Source of the DNA: Sinosporangium siamense | GTDB taxonomy: Bacteria > Actinomycetota > Actinomycetes > Streptosporangiales > Streptosporangiaceae | Length of the DNA: 64,000 nt | Direction of reading: 5' to 3' | Assembly: GCF_016863435.1 (NCBI RefSeq) | Contig: NZ_BOOW01000037.1 | Location: forward strand, 1 to 64,000 | In this document: positions 1 to 8,079 of the stretch, one piece after another | Position numbering within the stretch: position 1 is the stretch's first letter | Layout: every line of letters begins with the position of its first letter | Notes under the pieces: generated by a model | Seen by the model: only the letters and a program-made list of their open reading frames with translations | The model's database searches: none | What the model was told of the DNA's origin: nothing | Translations under genes and position numbers: made by a program

Positions 1-17
1 CCACCTCCACCGCCAGC

Positions 18-61
18 AAAAAGAGCCGCTGACCTGCGTGAACAGGTCGGTGGCTCTTTTT
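18..61. terminator. Bidirectional rho-independent terminator-like hairpin
   Basis: AAAAAGAGCC (18-27) pairs with GGCTCTTTTT (52-61), with inner pairing GACCTG/CAGGTC. The A-tract before and T-tract after make it terminator-like on both strands. It precedes the integrase remnant and may terminate a gene lying left of the window. Confidence 0.75.
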
Positions 62-69
62 GTTTGGCG

Positions 70-93
70 ATTTGGGGGCACATTTGGGGGCAC
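70..93. repeat. Perfect 12-bp tandem repeat ATTTGGGGGCAC x2
   Basis: Two adjacent identical copies, 70-81 and 82-93, lie about 35 bp before the integrase start. Such G-rich repeats are common just upstream of actinobacterial integrase genes, but a function as attachment or regulatory site is only inferred. Confidence 0.6.
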
Positions 94-128
94 GGCCCTC
101 CCGGCGCGCCACGTCACAAGGAGGTTCC

Positions 129-712
129 ATGGCAGGGATCGAGACGAGGAAGGGCCCCCGGGGCACCACTTTCCGGGTCTACTGGCGGGAGGGCGGCGGC
201 CGCGACGGGGCGCGCGACAGCGAGACCTGCGACACCAAGGCCACCGCCAAGCGGTTCAAGGCCCTCGTCGAGGCGGCCGGTGAGCGGCGGCCAGACGGCT
301 ACCCCAAGGGCTGCAGGGGCATGGGGATCGGCACACGCGGCACCCGCGCCGGCAACGGCCAGGCGGCCGACCCCGCCGGCGCCCCGACCTGCGCATGCTG
401 GAGCAGCGCATCGAGCTCCTGCCGCCCAAGGCGCTGATCTTCACCGGGGCCCGCAGCGGCATCCTCAACAGCTCGGGCCGGCACCAGACCCACTGGCGCA
501 AGGTCGTCCGGCTGGCCCGCGAGCACGAGGTGGCGACCCGCACCCCCCTTCACAAACTCAGGCACGCCCACGCCGTCGACCTGCTGGGCAGCCTGTCGCT
601 GGACACCGTCTCCAAGCGACCTCCTGAACGACGCCGAGGCGATGGAGGCACAGATAGAGGCGGCTGAGGCGGCGGCCGCCGAGAAGGTGGCCGTGATGCG
701 TGCGGCGGTCAG
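129..712 (+). pseudogene. Tyrosine-recombinase (integrase) remnant, internally deleted and frameshifted
   Basis: An ATG at 129 preceded by AAGGAGG opens a reading frame typical of the N-terminal arm/SAM-like domain of actinobacterial phage-type integrases (RVYWREGGGRDG, then RFKALVEAAGE). The frame loses similarity after about 300. A second piece in another frame (about 395-620) has the catalytic-domain signature HKLRHAHAVDLL, which corresponds to the H-x-x-R-H motif of tyrosine recombinases. A third frame (about 616-700) reads as a charged helical tail (LLNDAEAMEAQIEAAEA). The middle of the catalytic domain and the nucleophile tyrosine are missing, so the gene cannot be active. It probably marks a decayed integrated element whose other debris fills the next 4-5 kb. 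Confidence 0.7.
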
Positions 713-1177
713 ATCGTGCACCCCGCCCGGCAGCGCCCCCGACGTCCACAGCGGCGTCCCCTCGGGAGAGGCGACGACCTGCACGTTTACCCCGTGGGTG
801 CGGTGGTTCGAGGAGAAGTACGGCCGGTCGGCCCGCACCCGGTCGGTGCGGACGAGCGTTCCGTCCAGCACCAGGTGGCGCGGCCCCGCCCTCTTCGCCG
901 CGTCCAGCGCCCGCCCGAGTTTCGGGGAGCGCGCCGACAGCAGCACCACGGTCTCCTCCACGTAGCGCCACGCGGTGGCCGCCGACACCCCGAAACCGGC
1001 TCCGAGCTCGGCGAAAGTCTCTCCCTTGCGCAGGTGGACCAGCACCAGTAGCGCCTGCTGCCCCGGGTTGAGCAGCCGCCATGCCGACCGTACGGCCTTG
1101 CGTCGGCGGCGGATCAGCCCGGCGACGTAGTTCAGCGTTGAACGCGACAAATCGACGGCGGCACGCTAGAAAAGCAC
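705..1177 (-). pseudogene. DDE transposase fragment (IS5-like, DDE_Tnp_4 type), nonsense codon and C-terminal truncation
   Basis: On the minus strand a frame from GTG at 1177 shows the helix-turn-helix region (GETFAELGAGFGVSAATAWRY), the first catalytic Asp (LVLDGTLVRTDR) and the second (GVHDLTAAR), typical of the 'transposase family protein' group of actinobacterial IS elements. Codon 4 is TAG (1168-1166), where relatives usually carry an aromatic residue, so translation from the normal start is blocked; a TTG at 1150 is the next start. Similarity stops near 705 before the third acidic residue, and the frame then merely runs antisense through the integrase remnant. The element is therefore doubly broken and was truncated at, or inserted next to, the integrase. 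Confidence 0.72.
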
Positions 1178-1180
1178 CTG

Positions 1181-1235
1181 AAGCTCCTGGCTCGACGGGT
1201 GTGGTTGTGGTGATCAACCCGTCTACCAGGAGCTT
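1181..1235. repeat. Inverted repeat at the outer end of the truncated IS
   Basis: The arm at 1181-1200 (AAGCTCCTGGCTCGACGGGT) pairs with 1217-1235 (ACCCGTCTACCAGGAGCTT) around a 16-nt loop. It lies just upstream of the transposase start, as expected for the subterminal structure of this IS type. The matching opposite end of the element is not visible, consistent with truncation. Confidence 0.6.
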
Positions 1236-1489
1236 TCCTACGTCATGGGGTGAACGCCGGATCCGCGATCAGGCTGTGACCAGTGAACTGGCATCAGAGG
1301 ATGAAAAAGGTTCAATGTTGGGTGAGGCGTCGAGCCACCACATTTCGTGCGGCAGAAAAGCGGCGACAATCAGACAGGCGGGTACGGCGCCGAGGGCCAT
1401 CGCCCGCACTTATGGGAGCTCCGGTGGCGAGCAACCTCACATTGAACTGGAGTGCGGCCCGTTGGCCGTGTGCAGCACCCCGGAGGAAC

Positions 1490-2074
1490 TCACCTGCTCG
1501 CCAGGTTGACGACCGCCTCCCAACCGTCGAGGTAGGGCCCGATCGGCGCGGCCTTGAGCACGAGGTCGGACGTGGGCGGCGGGAGTCTGTGCGCGGTCAG
1601 GGTGACACCGACGGTCCCACTCCGGCCGAGGCTCTCTCCTGGGACGGGAAACTGCGCGATGGTCCACTGGTCGCGGTCGACGGTGATGGGCGACTCCAGG
1701 CTCGCGCCACCGGGGAGGACGAGGCGTGCCGTCCGTTCGGTGGAGGGGGCGGCGGCCACTACGGAGTCGTCTTGCAATTCTGCTTCGACATAGCCGAAGT
1801 CAAAAGAGGAAGGATCGCCGAATTCCTTTACGGCTGTCGTCGTGTGGAGGAGGCAAATGCACCTCTCCTCACGCCGCACATGTTCAAAACCACCATCTGC
1901 CAGCGGCAGAGTATGCCCCGACCGGCGATTCGACATGTGCTTGAGATAACGGTGGCCGTTTCCATGTGGCGGCGGCAAAACGGTCTCGATCACCATCGGC
2001 CACATAGCGGCTACGCGCCCCCGTGACCGCTGGACGCCGACATCGAGCGGGACACGGTTTTCCTGCCACCACAT
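1490..2074 (-). CDS. Hypothetical protein, 194 aa
   Basis: The start ATG at 2074 was chosen because GGAGGAG sits 5-6 nt before it; longer upstream reading has no ribosome site. The product has no signal peptide or membrane segment that I can see, and I recognise no family. It contains a central Cys (RCICLLHTTT) and a C-terminal part rich in short beta-like stretches (WTIAQFPVPGES, GTVGVTLTAHRL). Similar two-layer sequences occur as unnamed actinobacterial proteins. It lies among decayed genes, so it may be a surviving passenger of the same acquired island. Confidence 0.6.
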   Translation of the reverse strand: MWWQENRVPLDVGVQRSRGRVAAMWPMVIETVLPPPHGNGHRYLKHMSNRRSGHTLPLADGGFEHVRREERCICLLHTTTAVKEFGDPSSFDFGYVEAELQDDSVVAAAPSTERTARLVLPGGASLESPITVDRDQWTIAQFPVPGESLGRSGTVGVTLTAHRLPPPTSDLVLKAAPIGPYLDGWEAVVNLASR

Positions 2075-2175
2075 GATTACTCCTCCGTGCGTAGGCATGT
2101 TTAGGCGGCAACCCCACCTTGAGGCCGCCGCCAAACATGTGTTATTCGAGTCCGAAAACCATTTCTGTCTTCAGG

Positions 2176-2859
2176 TCACAAGACGTTTGCGCTGTCCGAG
2201 GGGCCACCTGAATAGCATACTGCGCCGCTTGTGAGGATGGCATGGCTACCGGAGCGCACATATCCAAGGTGGGTACCGTTGATCGGTGACCTGTCGACTA
2301 CGGTCGGACTCGACCAGGTGGCGGAGGGCCATTGAGGGCCGTTATCGCTCCATGACCTTGAGTAACCGCCTCCCACAAGGTCCTGGATGTAGACTCGCCA
2401 TTGGAAGTCGTAGGCTTCGCCCCCGGTAAGGCGGAACCCCGTGTACCACTGGTAGAGGTCTCTACCAGGTGCGTTCATGATGTAGAACCACGAGCTTCCG
2501 CAGTTGCCCACGACCTCGTCTTCGGGTGTCACTCCCGCACTGGCGGCACTTTTCTCGACCGCCTCCTCCTGCGCCCGCTGGGAATCCGCGGGCACCCTCG
2601 CGAGCTCCTGGCCGCTCTTGCCGTCGACCAGGATTTTCATGTCGCCTTCAAGGCGTACGATGTTGCCTACTTACTTGGCCTGCGTCTCGTCTATGCCGCC
2701 GACGAACATGGCGAGTTCCTGTGCGATCTGCCGCTGAGCAGGGGAGGGTTCCGCGGCGGCGGACCCTGCGGTAACCATTGTTGCGCCGACTGCACATACG
2801 GCGGCAATGCCTAGCGTAACGATACGATGGCAGGCGGATGATTCCAGATATGGCTTTAC
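2176..2859 (-). pseudogene. Secreted hypothetical protein gene with lost start codon and in-frame nonsense codon
   Basis: A clear Sec signal peptide (HRIVTLGIAAVCAVG... ending in AGSAAA) is encoded downstream of an excellent ribosome site (GGAGATGGAGGA, 2862-2873). The codon in start position, 2859-2857, is GTA rather than GTG. The frame then hits TAA at 2673-2671 after IDETQAK and continues in the same frame, open for another 165 codons, to 2176. The downstream part begins VGNIVRLEGDM and contains a Cys pair (VVGNCGSSWFY, SGAVCYSG) with many aromatic and Gly residues, compatible with an exported beta-rich fold. A 154-aa product from ATG 2640 is possible but would lack the export signal. Either this is a pseudogene or two sequencing errors coincide. 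No known function. Confidence 0.6.
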
Positions 2860-3249
2860 AAATCCTCCATCTCCCTGTGACGAGAATTGCCTTGTCGCGA
2901 AGCTAACACGACCATTTCGCCAGGCTCAATATTCTCATTTCATTACTTTCCGTGGTGCCAGGCCTGCCTATACCGCCACACGTGGCCTAACTGCGGCGCG
3001 TACTGTCAGCACTACAGCGGGAATTATCTCCTGACGAATTCAGCAGGCCCGCCTTTCAAATTGCAGGACTGAATGGGCGGTGCCGGTGCCGCGACCCAAC
3101 CCGCACGGTTAGCAGCGGTCGACTCGGGGAGCGTGAAGGCTTTGCGTGCACGCCACCTCGTCAAGAGCTTCGAAGGTGTGGATGTGCTCCTGCTGATCTC
3201 CGCAGGCTACGGCGAGGACGACACAGTGAACCCAACGAGTGGGGTGGGC
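2860..3249. other. Intergenic stretch, no gene seen
   Basis: Apart from the ribosome site of the preceding minus-strand gene, the segment is less GC-rich than its surroundings near 2880-3070 and contains no convincing coding frame. It separates the broken secreted gene from the GntR fragment. Confidence 0.5.
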
Positions 3250-3480
3250 AGCTCAGCGTTCTACCTGGCGCCTCGCGACAAGGGCGATGCCTGGTCTGAG
3301 GAACTCGCTGCAAGTGGCCAACAAGGTGCGCAACGCCTTCTGGGGGTCAGCCAAGTCATCCCTCCGCGGGAGAAGGGCCTGGCACTCAACTTGGCGGATG
3401 AGCCTGTGGTGCTGAGACGTCGGCTCATGTTGGCCGGTGATCGTCCTGTGGAGGTGACTGATTCGTACTACCCTGCCTCG
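3250..3480 (+). pseudogene. GntR-family regulator fragment (UTRA effector domain)
   Basis: The frame reads YLAPRDKGDAW, then GAQRLLGVSQVIPP, then EPVVLRRRLMLAGDRPVEV followed by DSYYPA. That succession is the hallmark of UTRA ligand-binding domains of GntR regulators, including the R-x-R and SYYP motifs. No winged-helix domain precedes it and the frame changes immediately after the SYYP motif, so only the middle of the effector domain survives. It probably belonged to the same lost locus as the adjacent kinase fragment. Confidence 0.6.
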
Positions 3481-3559
3481 TGTCACGGTCGAGGCGATGC
3501 GTGCGGCCGGACTACCGGTCATCGTCGAGTTGTGGATCCCGGGGAGCGAGTGCAGTCAG

Positions 3560-3923
3560 TGCCATCACGCGCTGGCCGGGGACACACTCCTGCACTACGA
3601 CCTGCACCCCGGTAACCTCCACGTCACCCCGGAGCGGGTTGAGGTCATTGACGGGGGTTCGCGGCGCGTGGCGCCACCTGGATCGACGCCTTCATGTTCG
3701 GCCCCGCCTCATCGAGGCGGGGCACACACCTCCACAGGCCGAGGGCCTCCTCGCAAGGGTTCCCGTGTGGCAGAACGCTCCCGCCAACGCGGTGACCGGT
3801 CTAGCTGCCCTGTGGACCTTGTTCCGCGTTTACAAGGCGATGTATGGCCCCAGCGAAGACCGGGAGTTTCGGGCACGTGCTGCCGAGGCTGGCCGGGTTT
3901 GGGTGGATCACCGTACTCGCTGA
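3560..3923 (+). pseudogene. Aminoglycoside/choline-kinase-like phosphotransferase fragment with at least two frameshifts
   Basis: One frame gives GDTLLHYDLHPGNLHVTPER, the catalytic loop of APH-fold kinases (H-x-D-x-x-x-x-N), then EVIDGG, matching the metal-binding D. The following part of the domain (ATWIDAFMFGP, then RLIEAGHTPPQAE and a C-terminal helical part ending VWVDHRTR) is read in two other frames. The N-lobe is absent. The gene is thus a non-functional C-lobe remnant. Stop at 3921-3923. Confidence 0.65.
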
Positions 3924-4114
3924 TCACGACGGCGGGGGGTGCTGCTCCCACTTCCAGGTCTACTGCGGTGCTTCAAGATCGAAAGGTGATCTGGGAAGCG
4001 GGTGACAGAGGCGTGCCGGCTATCCGTGGGTTCGAGTCCTGCCTCCATGACCGTGTGATGTCTCAGGACATTGGAAACCCGTGCATCTCGGCTGGCGGTG
4101 TCGAAGTCCATCAT

Positions 4115-4280
4115 GCGTACGGCGAAGGCCTTGCTCATCAGGCGGTCGAACTGCTCTGCGTCGTGGGGGGCTACGGGTTCAGGTAGGACCAGCCGCCATT
4201 GTGCGTACGGCGAAGGCGTTGCTCGCCAGGCGGTCGAACTGCTCGTCGTGGGGCTTACGTGTTCAAGTAAGACCAGCCGC
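4115..4280. repeat. Imperfect tandem duplication, unit about 88 bp
   Basis: 4115-4197 and 4203-4280 share long blocks: GCGTACGGCGAAGGC, CAGGCGGTCGAACTGCTC and a shared GACCAGCCGC end. The right copy includes the last codons of the following minus-strand oxidoreductase gene (GWSYLNT and stop); the left copy carries a duplicate of that tail (GWSYLNP and stop). It looks like a local duplication of the gene's 3' end. Confidence 0.75.
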
Positions 4281-4680
4281 TCCAGCGGCTCACGGCGATA
4301 TCGATCACCGGGCCTTGCGGGACACGGTCCTGGTACTGGGGGTATTTGAGGGCGAGCAGGTGGAGAGCGGGTAGGCGGTCCTCGTATTCGCGGATGGTGG
4401 CTCGTCCGTCGGCTCTGGCCCACCACAGCTGGGTCCAGTCCTCGGTGTACTCGTCGGCGAGTAGACACACCTTGGGGTTCGCCCGGATGTTCTGGAGCCT
4501 TCGCAGGTTGTGGGTGGTTTTGGATTTGTGGTCAATGGCGATGACCACGTGGTCGCCGTCGACGGCGAAGGTGACGGGGACGAGGTGGGGCGTGAGGTCA
4601 GCCGATGCCGTGGCCAGCCGAGCTACGCGGGACTGGCTCAGTCTCTCGCGTGCTTGGTCTTCCTTCATTGGTTCCCCCAT
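4255..4680 (-). CDS. PPOX-class F420-dependent oxidoreductase-like protein (TIGR03668/Rv0121c type), 141 aa
   Basis: The sequence follows the split-barrel flavin/F420-binding family closely: ARLATASADLTPHLVPVTFA at the N-terminus, IAIDHKSKTTHNLRRLQNI, NPKVCLLADEYTEDWTQLWW and the terminal GPVIDIAVSRWSGWSYL. These are the conserved blocks of the Rv0121c-like subfamily, thought to bind coenzyme F420. The substrate is unknown. Length matches the family. An alternative start at ATG 4668 (MKEDQ) has a better spaced GGGGG ribosome site and may be the real one. It is intact while its neighbours are decayed, and its 3' end was duplicated downstream. Confidence 0.8.
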   Translation of the reverse strand: MGEPMKEDQARERLSQSRVARLATASADLTPHLVPVTFAVDGDHVVIAIDHKSKTTHNLRRLQNIRANPKVCLLADEYTEDWTQLWWARADGRATIREYEDRLPALHLLALKYPQYQDRVPQGPVIDIAVSRWSGWSYLNT

Positions 4681-4739
4681 CTCCGGCCCGCACCGAGGTA
4701 GCTGATCGTGGCGGGGACGCCGTGTACGGCCTGCCGGCG

Positions 4740-4920
4740 CTAAGGCCGCGGGTTGTCGAGAAGTAGCAGTGTGTATGCGGCCAGCACGATTACACCCGTT
4801 CGGATCATGTGCTCGACCTGTGCCCGAGGGAACCAGCGGTGGCGCAGGTCTTGCTCCTCGACTTCCAGCTCCGCGTTGCCAGGTGTCAGCTCTATCGACA
4901 GGAACGGTGGTCCTTGCGAT
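4740..4920 (-). pseudogene. NUDIX hydrolase C-terminal fragment
   Basis: The minus strand between a stop codon near 4920 and TAG at 4742-4740 reads ELTPGNAELEVEEQDLRHRW, then FPRAQVEHMIRTG and AAYTLLLLDN. This resembles the C-terminal helix region of actinobacterial NUDIX proteins (E-x-DLR-x-RWF...; AAYxLLLL). No start codon and no Nudix box are present, so only the tail remains. The assignment rests on a short stretch and is moderate. Confidence 0.5.
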
Positions 4921-5025
4921 CAGTCTCTTGCCCAGATCGGCGTGCTGATATCAATGCGTGTTGCCTGCCGGATTCGACAGCCGAGTCGATGAGACAGTCG
5001 CCTGGCCAACGCCCATCCTCGTGAG

Positions 5026-5065
5026 CAAGGGCCTCTGACCCGGCCGAATGGGGAAGAGGCCCTTG
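5026..5065. terminator. Strong hairpin, terminator candidate
   Basis: CAAGGGCCTCT (5026-5036) pairs perfectly with AGAGGCCCTTG (5055-5065), followed on the plus strand by TGTTT. It lies 136 bp beyond the 3' end of the minus-strand TPR/protease gene, so it may end that transcript or rightward transcription from the decayed region. Confidence 0.55.
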
Positions 5066-5106
5066 TGTTTCGCGATTGTCGTGGGGAACACGTTCCGTGC
5101 GAGAGG

Positions 5107-5136
5107 AAGGTTCGCCCGCCAGTGGCGGTGAACCTT
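5107..5136. other. Second hairpin between the decayed region and the next gene
   Basis: AAGGTTCGCCCGCC pairs with GGCGGTGAACCTT around a short loop. It is closer to the stop of the minus-strand gene at 5201 and may be its actual terminator, though no T-tract follows. Confidence 0.4.
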
Positions 5137-5200
5137 GGTTGATCTTGCCTTCCGCCGCGAATGTGGTCCCGTCATTCGCTGTGATCGCGGATAGAAGCTG

Positions 5201-6541
5201 TTACCGGAGTGACTTGCCCGCGATGTAAAGGTGCATGTTGGTGTAGTCGAAGGTGATGGCGTACGGCTTGAAGAACTCGTGGGTGAAGTTGGCGATCAGG
5301 TCGAAGCCGAACTGGGCGGATTGGCCCGGGCCGGGGAAACCGGGGAAGACCTTGTCAGCCACGCGGCCGCGGACGTTGCGTTGGACGGCCTTGCCGAGGC
5401 TGATGCGATCGCCCTTGGCCCAGTAAAGCTTGTTGTTGCCGGGCTGGGGGATCGGGTTTTTGAGGTCCACCTCGAAGCCGACCTGTTTGGCGATTTCCAC
5501 CGTGCTGTCGAAAGCAGCGCCGATGCCGCCGGTGTCGACGGTGACCATCCGGGGGCCGTAGTCACCGAGGCTGCCCATGCTGCACGGGAAGTGGTCGCCC
5601 GCCAGCCACAGGGGTAGCCGGTCGTAGCCGGTGCGTGCGGCCTCCGCGCGGAACCTCCGCAGCTGGGACTCCGTTTTGCGGCGCAGGATGAGGGCCTTGC
5701 CTGCATAATCCATCGTGGTGAGGAAGTGGTAGAAGATCGTCGTGCCGAACGCCCCCGCGGCCGCTGAGCCGTCAGGGAGGGGCGGCCTTTGCACGTCGCT
5801 CCACTGCACCGGGATGTTGCGCATCTCGATGTCACCGATCCGGAACGACTCCAGGACACCAAGGTAGATGTTGATCGGACGGTTGTTGGCGAACCCGCCC
5901 TCCATGGTGGCCACGGCGCGAATTCCAGCCGCCTCAGCCACCTCCGGAGACAGGTCGAGTGTGCCGTAGGTGTCGAGCCAGAACTTCTGCGGCTTGCCAC
6001 CGTTGAGTGTGGCTTCGACGGAGGGAACGGGGTCCAGGGTGTGGAAGGGCACTCTGGTGCTTTGCGGACCCGACAATTGCCAGGCCTCGCCCTTGATGTG
6101 GGAAAACATCTCGGCGAACGACTTGTCGCGGGGGCGGCCGGTGCCCTGCAGAAGCGGCACCGCACGGGCGAATTGATCGCGCCGTACATAAGACTCAGCG
6201 AGTCGCTGGGCGGAGGCAATGTCGGTGGGTTGCAGGGCGACGGCCTTGGACAAGTATGTCTCGGCGTCGCGGAACCGGTTGGACAGCAGCGCCATGTAGC
6301 CCAGCTGGGCGAGGGCGCGCGCGTTTCGCCGATCCTTGTGCAGAAGGCGTCGGTAGCCGCGCTCGGCTGCGGAGAACTTGCCCTGCTTGAAGAGCTGATC
6401 CGGGTCCCCGCTGACGGCGGCGAAGGCCGGGCTCGCGGTGGAACTCAGCAGGGGGAGAGCGGCGCCCGCGGCGGCGGCCAGGCCCGCTCGCTGGAGGAAT
6501 GCCCGCCGGCCGGGGTTGTGGATATCGTTGGGGAGGGTCAT
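5201..6541 (-). CDS. Tat-exported TPR / aspartyl-protease-like protein, 446 aa
   Basis: ATG 6541 has GAGGACACGACGG upstream and directly begins a twin-arginine signal: GRRAFLQRAG (11-20) and a hydrophobic run to about 42. Residues 45-135 form tetratricopeptide-like helices (QLFKQGKFSAAERGYRRLL; ALAQLGYMALLSNRFRDAE). The rest resembles a bilobed retropepsin/pepsin-like fold: FWLDTYGTLDL (Asp190) and MVTVDTGGIGAAF (Asp336) occupy the positions of the two D-T-G motifs, the first altered to D-T-Y-G. Known bacterial relatives are annotated only as 'putative aspartyl protease'; activity is unproven. A role outside the membrane, as protease or peptide-binding scaffold, is inferred. It is transcribed away from the gene at 7012 and appears to be a single gene. 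Confidence 0.7.
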   Translation of the reverse strand: MTLPNDIHNPGRRAFLQRAGLAAAAGAALPLLSSTASPAFAAVSGDPDQLFKQGKFSAAERGYRRLLHKDRRNARALAQLGYMALLSNRFRDAETYLSKAVALQPTDIASAQRLAESYVRRDQFARAVPLLQGTGRPRDKSFAEMFSHIKGEAWQLSGPQSTRVPFHTLDPVPSVEATLNGGKPQKFWLDTYGTLDLSPEVAEAAGIRAVATMEGGFANNRPINIYLGVLESFRIGDIEMRNIPVQWSDVQRPPLPDGSAAAGAFGTTIFYHFLTTMDYAGKALILRRKTESQLRRFRAEAARTGYDRLPLWLAGDHFPCSMGSLGDYGPRMVTVDTGGIGAAFDSTVEIAKQVGFEVDLKNPIPQPGNNKLYWAKGDRISLGKAVQRNVRGRVADKVFPGFPGPGQSAQFGFDLIANFTHEFFKPYAITFDYTNMHLYIAGKSLR

Positions 6542-7011
6542 CCGTCGTGTCCTCGTGTTGTGGTTGAGCGCACCGCCGAGACGATCGAAGCGGAGCGCAC
6601 GGTAATACAACAAAGCGACACGTTTCACCAGCGTTAACTCACTAGTGGCACCCCCTCTCGCTTCCTGTGGCGGGTCACAGGCACAGGCCGGCCGGCACGC
6701 CTGTCGGCAACCGGAAGGCCGCCCGCGGGGGGCACAGCATAAGGGGCACCAGCACAGGTCGGCATGCACGTTGGCGACCCCACGGCGATCCCCAGCCGAC
6801 CGGTTCGATTGCTCTCCTTCACGTGCTTATCCCCCATGGAATCTGCGGCCAGAAGTATGGAGATCCTCCCTGGGGGTCATAGGGCTCGGCACACGACGTA
6901 CGGAAGTCGTCCGCGATCGCCAAAGCCCGCGCATGATGAACGCGTTCGATCCTGTCGATCCGTGGTGAGGCAACAGTGAAGAACCCAGCGATCAGGTGGA
7001 GGAGGGTGAAG
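6542..7011. other. Divergent intergenic region
   Basis: The 470 bp between the two divergent genes hold no coding frame I trust. They must contain both promoters; I could not assign clear -35/-10 pairs. The only firm elements are the ribosome sites next to each start (GAGGA before 6541; GGAGGAGG at 6998-7005). Confidence 0.5.
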
Positions 7012-8001
7012 GTGGAGGTTGGAGCGGTGCTTTCGCTGTCGGGGAGGTATGCCCGGTTCGGGACGCAGGCTCGGTTTGGCCTGGAGGTGTGGCGGTCGTT
7101 CAACGGCACTGTGGGGCTCGTCATCGAGGACGACGAGAGTGACCCTCGGGGGGTTGAGATCGCCTTGCGGAGGGTCGCGGCGCGGTGTGACATCCTGCTT
7201 GGTCCCTATTCCACCCACCTGATGCGCAGGGCCGGGGATGTCGCGGCTGACCTGGGTCGTCTCATCTGGAACCATGGTGGTTCAGGGGATGACGTGCAGA
7301 TCGCCCATCCGGGACACGTGGTGTCGGTGCTCACGCCTGCCAGCCGATATGCGGAGCCATTTCTCGGATATCTGTCGGCTTCTGGGGATATGTCGCCGCT
7401 TTGGCTCTATAGAGGCAAGGGGCGTTTCGCGGAGCAGGTCACCGCGGGAGCCGCAGCCATCGCGCGCTCTGTCGGTATTCGGGTCGTCGAGGACGAGCCG
7501 CCCCCACACCTCGAAAGCGGCTGGAACCTTTTCTGCGCCGGCTCCTTTGAGGAGGATGTGGACAGAGTGCGGCAGGCGTTGGCTCTACCACACCCTCCTG
7601 CGACCCTGTGTGCTGTGGCGGCCGGCGTCCGCGAGTTCGGTGCGGCGGTTGACAGGGCCGACGGCGTCTACGGGGTCGGGCAGTGGTTCCCCGGGGCCGG
7701 GCACGAGGTTCAGGTCGGAGTCTCGGAGTCCGACTTTGTCCGTGCTTACGTTGATCGTGTTGGACATTTGCCCGACTACCCGGTCGTCCAAGCGGCTGCC
7801 GCCGCCACGATCGCCACTCACTGCGCGCAGCTCGCGGGTAGCACCGAGCGCACGGCACTGTGGGCGGCGGCCACGGCGTTGGAGACGCCCACGCTGTTCG
7901 GTGGTTTCCGGGTCGATCCGGTGACCGGAGCACAGGCCGGTCACGCCGCGACACTCGTGAGATGGGGATCCGGCGGCCTGGCAGCGGCCCGGCCAAGATG
8001 A
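7012..8001 (+). CDS. Periplasmic-binding-protein-like (type 1, LivK/AmiC fold) protein without signal peptide, 329 aa
   Basis: The start GTG 7012 is placed 6 nt after GGAGGAGG; earlier in-frame GTGs at 6976 and 7006 are poorly spaced. The N-terminus VGAVLSLSGRYARFG is the classic first strand and phosphate-type loop of branched-chain amino acid binding proteins; DILLGPYSTHLMRRAGDVA and GRLIWNHGG follow the same fold, as does the late YPVVQAAAAATIATHCAQL helix. There is no signal peptide or lipobox, so the protein should stay in the cytoplasm, as do AmiC-type ligand sensors. No ABC transporter genes are adjacent. I infer a small-molecule sensor or sequestering protein; the ligand is unknown. 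Confidence 0.65.
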   Translation: MEVGAVLSLSGRYARFGTQARFGLEVWRSFNGTVGLVIEDDESDPRGVEIALRRVAARCDILLGPYSTHLMRRAGDVAADLGRLIWNHGGSGDDVQIAHPGHVVSVLTPASRYAEPFLGYLSASGDMSPLWLYRGKGRFAEQVTAGAAAIARSVGIRVVEDEPPPHLESGWNLFCAGSFEEDVDRVRQALALPHPPATLCAVAAGVREFGAAVDRADGVYGVGQWFPGAGHEVQVGVSESDFVRAYVDRVGHLPDYPVVQAAAAATIATHCAQLAGSTERTALWAAATALETPTLFGGFRVDPVTGAQAGHAATLVRWGSGGLAAARPR

Positions 8002-8079
8002 TCTCACGCTAGGGGACGAGGCTCTCGCCGTACGGCGCAGCCAAGGGAACGCTCTGCCGTACGGTCTCGTCGGCGGAGC

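Noticed and set aside
1-20. 3' end of a tRNA at the left edge
   Set aside because: CCACCTCCACCGCCA could be a tRNA end but only 15-20 bases are visible, too few to support it.
299-704. C-terminal half of a 283-residue minus-strand frame starting in the transposase
   Set aside because: After position 705 the frame is antisense to the integrase remnant and loses transposase similarity; it is not a real C-terminus.
3990-4060. tRNA-like T-arm (GGGTTCGAGTCC) suggesting a tRNA or attachment site
   Set aside because: No acceptor, D or anticodon stems could be folded around it, and it does not match the sequence at the left edge well enough to call an att site.
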